From contig JAGCDP010000039.1 in NCBI GenBank assembly GCA_017651065.1, forward strand, positions 1-34,569: 34,569 bases of DNA, written 5' to 3'. The translations under genes were made by a program, and so were the position numbers. The notes beneath the pieces were generated by a model, which saw nothing but the letters and a program-made list of their open reading frames with translations, searched no databases and had not been told where the DNA came from. The DNA is from Treponema sp. (GTDB lineage Bacteria; Spirochaetota; Spirochaetia; Treponematales; Treponemataceae). This document shows, piece after piece, positions 22,701 to 29,670 of this stretch (the stretch's first letter is position 1; the number at the start of each line of letters is the position of its first letter).

Positions 22701-25308
22701 TTACGACGGATATAAAAATAAAACAGAATATGAATACAACGAGCTTGGGTTAATTAAGACCGTCACGCTTCCCGGGCTTGAAAAAACAGAATATGAATAT
22801 ACCAAAGATGGCCAGCTCAAAAAAATCACAGACGGTTGCGGAATTGTGTATCTTGCAGAATATGATGAGGAAGGAAGAATCATAAAAGAAAAAACAAGAG
22901 CACAAGGTTTAAAAGAATATGAATACGACAATGAAGACCGCATTACAAAAATACTTTGTGAAGGAATTGTTATTCAAGCCTATGCCTACGAACAACACGG
23001 TCAGAAGCTTACAGTAACTGATGCAAAAGGTTCTGAATATTATTATAATCTTGATTCTTTTGGACGTCTTATAAGTGAAAAAAACAGACTTGGATTTACG
23101 CAAAACTATTCCTACGACGAAGAAGGAAATCTTAAAACACAGAATAATTTTGATAATTCTGCAAAGACAATTTCATGGGCAAAAAATCAGACAGAATGTA
23201 CCGTACGATCCAATGACGGCAGCGAAACAAAACTTGTATATGATGCAATCGGAAACATTACCGAAGCACAAAATGACTGTGGAAAAACTATATACAAATA
23301 TGATAAAGGCGGACGGCTTATTTACCAGAAAGATATAAACACAGCAGAAGAAATCTGGTTTGAATATGATGCAGCCGGGAACAGAACAAGACTCGTAAGC
23401 TCAAACAGAGAAACACGGTACTCTTATGGTGCCAACAATGAATTAAAAGAAATTTTTGACAATAAGCAAAGGATGAGTGTACAATTACAATATAACAAAA
23501 ACGGATGGGAAATATTGAGAAAGTTTGGGAACGGAACAACAGTTCAGACACGCTATGACAAAGCTGATCGCACTACTCTAAAATACCAGAAGAATTCTTA
23601 CGGAGAAATTCTTTGGGGCGAAGGCTATGTCTATGATGAAAGCGGAAAACGAACTGCAACTGTTGATACGAATGCCCGCGTAACACTTTATGAATACGAC
23701 AAGCTTGGAAGACTTTCTGCAGTTTATTATCCGTACACAAAAGAGCAGGAAGAGCTTTTAAAAAATGAAGCTGTAGCAAACGGACTTTCTTCAAATGAAC
23801 CGATTGCAACAAACAGGATTCTTTCTGCCAACGAAAAATCGGCTCTGGCTGCCCGGCTTAATGAAATGCAATATACTCTTGCTTACTCGCTCACTACAAT
23901 GCAGCTTTGCATAAAAGAAACTTACAATTACGACAATAATCAGAACCGCATTTCTAAAACAACACCATTCGGAAAAATTGAATATTCCTATGATAAAGAA
24001 AATAGACTTATTTCAAGCGGCTCACGGGGCCAGACTTTTGTAACATACACTTACGATAATTCCGGAAACCTTTTAAAAGAAACCAGCGCCTTAAAAAATG
24101 CAAAGTATAGCTATAATTCACAAAACCGCCTGATTTCTTATGAAGTAACGGACACTGTAAACAATGAATACTTCCAGAAATCTTATGCATACGATGCCTT
24201 TGGCAGAAGGATTCTTGTAAAAGATTTAGACGGCTCAGAGCAGCGCACAGTCTATGATGGCTTTACCTTTGATGTAATAAAAACCGGAATGAAATGGAAT
24301 ACAACAGGCTCAGCAACAGGAGACCGCTACCGCTACCTTTCTGACGATTCAAACAATTACCTTACAGAACGAACTCAATTTACAGCAAACGGAACAATTG
24401 CAGCCCAAGTTTCTGCCGATGGAATTATGTATTATGCAACAGACCTGTTAGACAGCGTCCGTACAGGTTCAGATGAAACAGGCCGTTATACCAACACTTA
24501 TACCTACGACGCATTCGGCTCACTTGTTCAGGGCAGACTTTCTGGCACCTCAGATTCCGGATATCTTGGAAAACAATATGATCCTGCCGTTTCCCTTTAT
24601 AACTATGGTTACCGCGATTACAACCCAGCCACCGCCCGCTTTACAACAGCCGACCCCATCCGCGACGGAATAAACTGGTTCACCTACTGCAATGCAGACC
24701 CTGTCAATTTTGTTGATTTGTGGGGGTATAATGTTAAGGATGTGGGGGATGTGATTCAAGATTCTTCAGAAGCAAAGCTTGGGAAAGGCCCATGCACAAT
24801 ACAAAAAGCAGGTTGCGTTCTTACTGCTTATGTAAGAATTGCTCGGGCTATTTCTGGCAAAGATATAACTTTAGAAAAAGCCAATGAATTAGCTATAAAA
24901 ATGGACTTATATAAAAACGACGATGAGCTTTATATTCAAGAAGGTGTAAAGCTTATAAATGCATTAATTGAGGGAACTGGTTTAGAAATTGTTTATGAAG
25001 GCACTCTTAAAGGAACCCTAACAGAAATTGCTTCACAAATAAAAGCGCTCGAAGCTTCAGATTTAGATTATTATTTAACTGCAACGATTGAAACCACAGA
25101 CAAATTTGGAATAGACACCTATAATCATACTGTAAGCATTAATTCAGACAGTGTTTTTATAAATGATATTACAGACATAGATAATGCCTTGAATATAAGG
25201 ATAAACGATACAAGCATTACGAACAGGCAGGCTGTTGCAAACGATATACGGAAAAATAAACTTTTATGGGTAAATTATTTTAGAGTACAGGAGAAAAAAA
25301 CAAAATGA
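19762..25308 (+). CDS. Secreted RHS/YD-repeat protein with variable C-terminal domain (polymorphic-toxin architecture)
   Basis: The 1848-residue product starts with a Sec signal peptide (MRKKLFLIILLLVSPSFLFA). A charged, coiled-coil-like region covers about 25-145. At 149-197 is the segment GDPVKITRGSYEQKETDF...FGYGWSTN, matching the N-terminal module (DUF6531-like) of secreted RHS toxins. A helical insert (about 205-330) precedes dozens of YD repeats such as YKYDDAGNLIE and FAYDERGNKTQ. The RHS core closes with YGYRDYNPATARFTTADPI and DPVNFVDLWGYN (about 1612-1655). The last about 193 residues differ from the repeat region and contain KAGCVLTAY (Cys1685) and YNHTVSI (His1789), which resembles a C39/papain-like peptidase. 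Such tails are the toxic module in RHS systems. AAGGAG precedes the ATG, and the stop overlaps the next gene by ATGA. Confidence 0.88.
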   Translation: MRKKLFLIILLLVSPSFLFAGKKPTPEQEEILEQYGDDLSGFYELTDPELNVFVEYGDEEQSSKAEEILRSRQRRRNLENRIKSVLAVKKLLEEKRGLSQLIYKSVEKLYDQLKSELDEIIRIEQDNIALRNKAIQDEEDAASAKKEGDPVKITRGSYEQKETDFSTGTKLPILVNRNYDSESKVTSSFGYGWSTNLDERIILGTEPDARKTYTETTVALRELEQIIFDFKNQIFTEYEITSLETGESEISSRFDSVLAECNSIYSEASSNGFSDISYSARVAFDSIEEMKTIYLSHFRSDLHSLSELQKTYNETKSENRSAKERMEKSEQRRTQNSYALFSGMSENFDGTGLDTIILIDEDNYPHVLYESQTGIWQSINDKTVLECRKTSAGYIASFTDGTEKTYDSNGFITKITDRNQNSITFTRTQNETIKTAQNSFGENLEFNFNGAFISQITNTRNGEQSASYFYDSGNLVSIKDTDGDFVYMGYDSNGRMTELKKCDGSRIQFIYDLITNDSRTLTTQTINEENFSEYFIYDLNEKKTIYIDQDQKESITYYDERQRTIREITNDGTETIYKYDDAGNLIETTTAGETTRFAYDERGNKTQTVYSDGSYEEFCYDNFNLLTYYKDRDGIIQEFNRDEKGNLIEYKTGGITQCIQSFNNNGNVIKSIVYCDKPVITEYEYDAFGNCTAQKKSGVFYFFEYDSLNRITRLLLDKKVLTTIRYEQNKIIRTDYNGLETTYITNGRKDTTDIIQKDTKLGIIHKMRIEYDKRHLPVKVFASDGNDETLIKEYSYTAAGNLISEDAAPKQSTTEKVLSNGGKLLKLQCDWGGFYEYQYDSMGLLKSYAEENTKGTTLTYYPDGSLKTKTDAFGTTTLFNYDERGNLIRSQDSTTCLWYEFDKLDRIIKVSAGSSYSPGAEIYCISLDYSEDGRFVTLTEGEKYKTISELDAFGNIIKETDGNGNTREFEYNCQNQLIAVYDGYKNKTEYEYNELGLIKTVTLPGLEKTEYEYTKDGQLKKITDGCGIVYLAEYDEEGRIIKEKTRAQGLKEYEYDNEDRITKILCEGIVIQAYAYEQHGQKLTVTDAKGSEYYYNLDSFGRLISEKNRLGFTQNYSYDEEGNLKTQNNFDNSAKTISWAKNQTECTVRSNDGSETKLVYDAIGNITEAQNDCGKTIYKYDKGGRLIYQKDINTAEEIWFEYDAAGNRTRLVSSNRETRYSYGANNELKEIFDNKQRMSVQLQYNKNGWEILRKFGNGTTVQTRYDKADRTTLKYQKNSYGEILWGEGYVYDESGKRTATVDTNARVTLYEYDKLGRLSAVYYPYTKEQEELLKNEAVANGLSSNEPIATNRILSANEKSALAARLNEMQYTLAYSLTTMQLCIKETYNYDNNQNRISKTTPFGKIEYSYDKENRLISSGSRGQTFVTYTYDNSGNLLKETSALKNAKYSYNSQNRLISYEVTDTVNNEYFQKSYAYDAFGRRILVKDLDGSEQRTVYDGFTFDVIKTGMKWNTTGSATGDRYRYLSDDSNNYLTERTQFTANGTIAAQVSADGIMYYATDLLDSVRTGSDETGRYTNTYTYDAFGSLVQGRLSGTSDSGYLGKQYDPAVSLYNYGYRDYNPATARFTTADPIRDGINWFTYCNADPVNFVDLWGYNVKDVGDVIQDSSEAKLGKGPCTIQKAGCVLTAYVRIARAISGKDITLEKANELAIKMDLYKNDDELYIQEGVKLINALIEGTGLEIVYEGTLKGTLTEIASQIKALEASDLDYYLTATIETTDKFGIDTYNHTVSINSDSVFINDITDIDNALNIRINDTSITNRQAVANDIRKNKLLWVNYFRVQEKKTK

Positions 25309-26210
25309 AAAAAAACTTTATAAATGTATTTTTTATATGTTTATTAATCCTTCAATTGTGCTGCTGCAGTAAAAATAAGTCAGTCAGTTATACTGCTCAG
25401 GAACCTGAAGCAAAAGAAGAAGAGAATCTAAACAAAGAAAGAGATTACTTTTTGTGCCCGAACTGGATTGAATTCACAGATATGAATGCCCTATTAGGCC
25501 TATATAATTATTCGAACTCAAATAATCGTGAAAAGGTCAAAACTCTTTCTGTTTATATTCAAAGTAGCAACGGAAAAAGACTGGAAGATAGGTATACCTA
25601 TAATAAAGGGGTATTAACAAAATCTGAATCATTTCCTTCCATAGGAGATGATTATTCATATACTTATGTTTATGACGATAACGGAAGATTGATTACAAAA
25701 TATTGCACAGATGATAGTGGTTATGTCACAGACACTCGTAATTATTCATATTCTTTTGAAGACGGCAAATTAGTATGTAATTGTACCGGTTCTCGCTTTG
25801 GTGACACTGTATATACGGAAGAAATTATAGACAACAGTTTTCATATTGTTAAACAACAAAACAATTCAGACCCTGATCATTATTATATAACCTTTACTAA
25901 TAATCTTTTGTCAAAGTTTTCTTATAATTTTTCAATTGGCTCTACAGAATATAAGAATGAATATTATTTCATTTACGAAGGTAAAAATATTCGTGTAAAA
26001 ACATACTGTGATGATGAACTGAATCGCCAGCAGGAATGGATCAGAAACGGAGACATTGCAAATTATTATTATTACTACGGTGAAAATCGTGAATCAGGAA
26101 GAGTCGATAGAAACGATATTTTCAAAGATTTCGATAAATACGACAACTGGTTAACAATGATTGAAAACGACGGTACTACCTACATCAGGGAATTTGAATA
26201 TACAGAATAA
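25305..26210 (+). CDS. Exported lipoprotein with YD-like repeats, candidate immunity or accessory protein
   Basis: The 301-residue product begins with a type II signal peptide ending LILQLCCCS (lipid Cys in 19-21). The middle contains RHS-like strands such as YTYVYDDNGRLITKYCTDD and later YYYYYGENRESGRVDRNDIF, but no full RHS core. The start overlaps the RHS stop (ATGA), so it is translated with it. In RHS polymorphic-toxin loci the gene directly after the toxin usually encodes immunity. A lipid-anchored periplasmic or surface protein would suit a toxin that acts outside the cytoplasm. The family is otherwise unrecognised. The region is more AT-rich than genes to the left, in keeping with a variable cassette end. 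Confidence 0.75.
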   Translation: MKKNFINVFFICLLILQLCCCSKNKSVSYTAQEPEAKEEENLNKERDYFLCPNWIEFTDMNALLGLYNYSNSNNREKVKTLSVYIQSSNGKRLEDRYTYNKGVLTKSESFPSIGDDYSYTYVYDDNGRLITKYCTDDSGYVTDTRNYSYSFEDGKLVCNCTGSRFGDTVYTEEIIDNSFHIVKQQNNSDPDHYYITFTNNLLSKFSYNFSIGSTEYKNEYYFIYEGKNIRVKTYCDDELNRQQEWIRNGDIANYYYYYGENRESGRVDRNDIFKDFDKYDNWLTMIENDGTTYIREFEYTE

Positions 26211-26283
26211 TTACCATTGAAGTGAAAACTCCATGTAGCAAATCTTGGTGATGGTATAGATCCACATTTTTAAGGAGATTATT

Positions 26284-26814
26284 ATGAAAAAAGTCTTTTT
26301 TATTCTCTTTCTGTTATTTTCGATTAGTACTATCTATGCCGAAAGAATATCTATTGAGAATTATGTTGTTAAAGAAATTTCTAATAAGAGTAAACAGGAA
26401 ACTTTCTATTTAGGCCAAACAAAATCAAAAGCAGTTTTTGATTCTTTTAAAGCTATTTATGAATCTGAAAGAATAAACAATTACGATGGATTTAATAATG
26501 TCATTAAACTTTTTAATAAAGATATTGAATTATATTTCACAGAAAGTGATATATATAAACTAGTTGAGATAAGAATAAAAACTAATAAATATTTTCTTTA
26601 TGGAACATCAATTTCAGTAGGAACAAATATAAACGAAGCAATAGACAATTACCGAGAATCATTTACTTCAATGAAAGAACATAGTCAATATTATTTTGCA
26701 GAAATTGAAGACATTTTTTTTGAATTTCCTGGTGTTTCATTCTTTAATATCTCATTAGAAGTTAAAGATGACATTATTCAAAATATTATCCTTTATTATT
26801 CATTCGCAATATAA
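26284..26814 (+). CDS. Small exported protein of unknown function (176 aa)
   Basis: It has a Sec signal peptide MKKVFFILFLLFSISTIYA followed by ER, suggesting signal peptidase I cleavage and a soluble periplasmic protein. The body is AT-rich in codon use (many ATA/TTA/AAT codons) and has alternating charged and aromatic segments, with a repeated pattern of short beta strands near LEVKDDIIQNIILYYSFAI at the C-terminus. AAGGAG precedes the ATG. It lies 73 bp after the RHS-linked lipoprotein on the same strand and ends 20 bp from the convergent histidine kinase gene. I do not recognise a family. Its position makes it a second immunity candidate (inference). Confidence 0.7.
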   Translation: MKKVFFILFLLFSISTIYAERISIENYVVKEISNKSKQETFYLGQTKSKAVFDSFKAIYESERINNYDGFNNVIKLFNKDIELYFTESDIYKLVEIRIKTNKYFLYGTSISVGTNINEAIDNYRESFTSMKEHSQYYFAEIEDIFFEFPGVSFFNISLEVKDDIIQNIILYYSFAI

Positions 26815-26834
26815 TTTATAAAACATTTTCCCTT

Positions 26835-28199
26835 CTAAAACTCCACCCCAAACCAGGCACCATGAGGCTCAATGTTGTGAGCTTCAATAGTGGCCCCAAG
26901 AGAAACTACAAGGGTGTGAGCAATAGAAAGTCCTAATCCAGAACCACCGACAGTTCTTGTGTGGGATTCATCTGCTCTGTAAAAGCGTTCGAAGATGTGA
27001 GGAAGGGCTTCTTCAGAAATTCCCGGACCATCATCGCTTTCGCTTATAACTATATGTCCGTTATCTTTTTTTACTGTAAGTTTTATCTTACAAGTATCTC
27101 CAGCAAACTTTACGCTGTTCGAAACAAGTACTGTTAAAATCTGATGCAGCATTTCCGGGTCTGTATCTAAGATTACAGGCTCATTTTGTTCTGCAGTCAA
27201 TTCAAATTTTACCTTTGGAGCAACAGAAGAAAATTCATGGGCTACTCGTTGAAATAGTTCAATTATATCTACCTGACAGGTCTCCGGCTTAATCCTTCCA
27301 CTTTCAATTCTTGAAATCTGAAGAAGGTTTTCTATAATCGCATGCATAGAAGCTGCTTCGTCTTTAATTGCCAGAAGTGATTTTTCAAGCTGCTCAGGAT
27401 TATCCTTGCCCCAGCGAAGCAACAGATTTGCCTGCCCCGTAATAACAGTAAGCGGTGTATTCAGTTCATGAGAAACATCACTTGAAAACTGGCGTTCACG
27501 GTCAAAGTCGGCTTTAATGCGCAAAAACAAATCATTGAAGGTTCCCGAAAGTTCATCTATTTCGTCGCCACGACCTGTGAGTGGAAGCAGCGTATCGAGT
27601 TTTTCGGTTGTCATTGATTTTGCGGTTTTTGCAATTTTAACAACAGGATTAATTGTATTCTTTGTAATAAAAAGTGCTACAAAAAACGAAATCAAAAGAA
27701 TCGGGATAGACATGAATAAAAGTGCCATTGGCAGATTTGAAAACATTTCGGCCATATTGTTATTATCAATATTTATGGCAGTGGCTACTGTAATGTTTCT
27801 TTGATCAAACATACGCTCTTTGGCATAATAAACAATATCAAGATCTCCATCAAAGAAAAAATCCTTTTCAAAATAATGAACGCTTTTCTCGTCTGTAGCC
27901 GGTAAATAAGGAAGGAACGGATCGTTTGTAGCCAGCGTTATTTTAGTATCAGAATCATAAATTATATATGTAACATAATAAGGTATTTCTGCTGCAAGAA
28001 GGTATTCAGAAGGCTGCTTAAAATACAAGGCCAGAAAAACCTTTTCTTCTGCATCTTTAAGTTCTTCTGTCTGATTTGCATTTACAAGTGAACGAATAAA
28101 GAAAAGAAAAAGAAATGACAGGAGAATAACTGCGATAGTCAGAATAAACATAAAACGAAGAGCCAGTCTAACAGAAAAAGAACGTCTTATTTTTTTCAT
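26835..28199 (-). CDS. Sensor histidine kinase
   Basis: This is a membrane-bound sensor kinase of a two-component pair with the regulator just upstream. In the 454-residue protein, helix 1 spans about 12-37, an extracytoplasmic sensor about 38-155, and helix 2 about 158-180. A HAMP region follows (ends near RGDEIDELSGTFNDL). The H-box FSSDVSHELNTPLTV has phospho-acceptor His244. The ATPase domain has N-box LVSNSVKFAG, G1 DDGPGI, F-box HIFERFYR and G2 GGSGLGLSIAH. The ligand cannot be read from the sensor. The gene starts 10 bp after the regulator stop. It shares an operon with a Pro-rich exported protein and lies beside a carbohydrate-binding lipoprotein, suggesting a surface or polysaccharide-related signal. 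Confidence 0.93.
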   Translation of the reverse strand: MKKIRRSFSVRLALRFMFILTIAVILLSFLFLFFIRSLVNANQTEELKDAEEKVFLALYFKQPSEYLLAAEIPYYVTYIIYDSDTKITLATNDPFLPYLPATDEKSVHYFEKDFFFDGDLDIVYYAKERMFDQRNITVATAINIDNNNMAEMFSNLPMALLFMSIPILLISFFVALFITKNTINPVVKIAKTAKSMTTEKLDTLLPLTGRGDEIDELSGTFNDLFLRIKADFDRERQFSSDVSHELNTPLTVITGQANLLLRWGKDNPEQLEKSLLAIKDEAASMHAIIENLLQISRIESGRIKPETCQVDIIELFQRVAHEFSSVAPKVKFELTAEQNEPVILDTDPEMLHQILTVLVSNSVKFAGDTCKIKLTVKKDNGHIVISESDDGPGISEEALPHIFERFYRADESHTRTVGGSGLGLSIAHTLVVSLGATIEAHNIEPHGAWFGVEF

Positions 28200-28209
28200 G
28201 AGCAGTAAC

Positions 28210-28878
28210 CTACCCCATCATATAACCGGCACCGCGTACAGTCTTAATATATTCATCTTTTGAAAACTCTGAAATTTTCTGACGCAGATATCCTACATAA
28301 ACATCTATTGTGTTTTCATCAATAAAATGGTCTTTTCCCCAGATTTCATCAATGATATTTGAACGCGAAAGAACCTTATTCTGATTTTCAACAAGCAGCT
28401 TGAGCAGCATGAATTCTGTTTTAGAAAGAGGAACTTCTGTTTCATTCATACAAAAGCTCATTCTGTCTATATTTAAAGTCAGCTCCTTATAGCTGAGTAC
28501 ACTTTCTCTTGGTTTTGTATAACTGACTCTGCGGAACAAAGCATTTATGCGCGCAAGCAATTCTTCAATTTCAAAAGGCTTTGGAATATAATCGTCGGCA
28601 CCAAGGTTGAGCCCGTTGATTTTATCAATAGTTTCACCGCGGGCTGTTTCAAGAATTACAGGAACAGTTGAAACTGCACGGATTCGTCGTAATACTTCAA
28701 GTCCGTTAAGTTCAGGAAGCATAATATCAAGAAGAATTAAATCTGGTTTTTCGCTTTCAAATAAATCAAGAGCCTTGCGGCCAGTTTCTGCAAGACAAGT
28801 GGTGTAACCTTCGTGTTCAAGTTCTGGAACTATAAAATCAGAAATGCCTTTATCATCTTCTACAATAAGAATCTTCAT
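28210..28878 (-). CDS. OmpR/PhoB-family response regulator
   Basis: This 222-residue two-domain regulator has a receiver domain 1-115 with acidic pocket EDD (7-9), phospho-acceptor Asp51 in LILLDIMLPELNG, and the Lys of YIPKPF. A winged-helix DNA-binding domain follows (LSKTEFMLLKLLVEN ... VDVYVGYLRQKI-like ... VRGAGYMMG). The start ATG 28878 is 1 bp after the upstream stop and is chosen because MKILIVEDD is the usual receiver beginning; the frame extends into the upstream gene. It is coupled with the kinase gene downstream. A likely target is the divergent promoter region 29530-29600, where CTTAG direct repeats are spaced 11 bp. Confidence 0.93.
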   Translation of the reverse strand: MKILIVEDDKGISDFIVPELEHEGYTTCLAETGRKALDLFESEKPDLILLDIMLPELNGLEVLRRIRAVSTVPVILETARGETIDKINGLNLGADDYIPKPFEIEELLARINALFRRVSYTKPRESVLSYKELTLNIDRMSFCMNETEVPLSKTEFMLLKLLVENQNKVLSRSNIIDEIWGKDHFIDENTIDVYVGYLRQKISEFSKDEYIKTVRGAGYMMG

Positions 28879-28879
28879 A

Positions 28880-29476
28880 TTAGTCTTCAACCTTTGCGAG
28901 TAATTCAACAGGTTCTATATAGACACCATTAAAGGTGCATACATCCTGTACAGTAAGACGGAATTCTTCTTCTTCCGGCTCAATGATAACTCTTATTGTA
29001 TCACCCTTTCGGTTAAATGAAAATCTTATATTTTCAGGAAGCTCATTATCGTCTATTAAAAGCGATTCGTTATTTACTGAACGTGGATTAACACTTTGAT
29101 TAAAGAATATTAACAGAATTATTTCGCCATCCTCGCCTTTTTCACAGCGAACAAACTTTACTTTTAACGGAAGTTCTTCGGAATATGTTCTGTTGCCTCT
29201 ATAATAAAAAACCTTATCCGGATCTTTTGGAGGACGTGGAGGTTTATCTGGATTTTCATCTTCATTTTCAGGAAAATCGGGTGCAGGAGGGTTCGGAATC
29301 TTTTCTTCAGGTGCTGGTGGTTTAGGCTCAGGAAAACCTTCCTCTTGCATTTCCTGGTCTGGAGGAAAAGGAGGAAAGCCTTCAGGACCAGGAAGTGCAG
29401 AAGAAGCCGCATTCACAACGGTAAAAAAAAGAGAAAAACTTATACAAAACAAAAATCCTCTTTTGTTGCATTTCAT
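28880..29476 (-). CDS. Secreted Pro/Glu-rich protein with C-terminal beta domain
   Basis: The 198-residue product has a Sec signal peptide (MKCNKRGFLFCISFSLFFTVVNA). A low-complexity linker (about 25-85) rich in Pro, Glu and Asp follows, with repeated PPAPE/PEPKPP-like words. It ends in a folded beta-rich region of about 110 residues (KVKFVRCEKGEDGEIILLIFFNQ ... VEPVELLAKVED) that resembles Big/SbsA-like extracellular domains with a Ser-Val-Asn motif. No enzyme motif is seen. The start at 29476 is chosen for the signal peptide, but the Shine-Dalgarno is weak and an in-frame codon at 29524 is an alternative. As the first gene of the operon with the regulator and kinase, it may be part of the sensing system (inference). 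Confidence 0.75.
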   Translation of the reverse strand: MKCNKRGFLFCISFSLFFTVVNAASSALPGPEGFPPFPPDQEMQEEGFPEPKPPAPEEKIPNPPAPDFPENEDENPDKPPRPPKDPDKVFYYRGNRTYSEELPLKVKFVRCEKGEDGEIILLIFFNQSVNPRSVNNESLLIDDNELPENIRFSFNRKGDTIRVIIEPEEEEFRLTVQDVCTFNGVYIEPVELLAKVED

Positions 29477-29531
29477 GATTGCATAATACACCCTGCAAAG
29501 AAAAAAAGAATGAGAATAAGGCAAATTTTTC

Positions 29532-29596
29532 CTAAGAGTTTTCTTAGAATCGGCTTAGCGCATTTTAAAGATTCTTAGAATTTTTTTCGCTATATT
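29532..29596 (+). promoter_or_regulatory. Candidate response-regulator binding region and promoter in the divergent spacer
   Basis: CTTAG occurs at 29543, 29554 and 29574 on the plus strand, with an inverted copy CTAAG at 29532. The 11-bp step between the first two matches OmpR-family direct repeats. TATATT at 29591-29596 is a possible -10 for the plus-strand gene at 29671. The hexamer 17 bp upstream does not look like a -35, and a CTTAG copy lies near it, as in activator-dependent promoters. Confidence 0.4.
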
Positions 29597-29670
29597 TCTC
29601 AACAGATTACAAATTGTACTGCCAGAAGATACACAGTACAAACCATTAAAATATATGAGGAGTTACAGAT

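Noticed and set aside
24727..25308. Frameshifted or separate toxin gene after the RHS core
   Set aside because: The reading frame continues unbroken from the core into the tail to the stop at 25308, so it is one protein.
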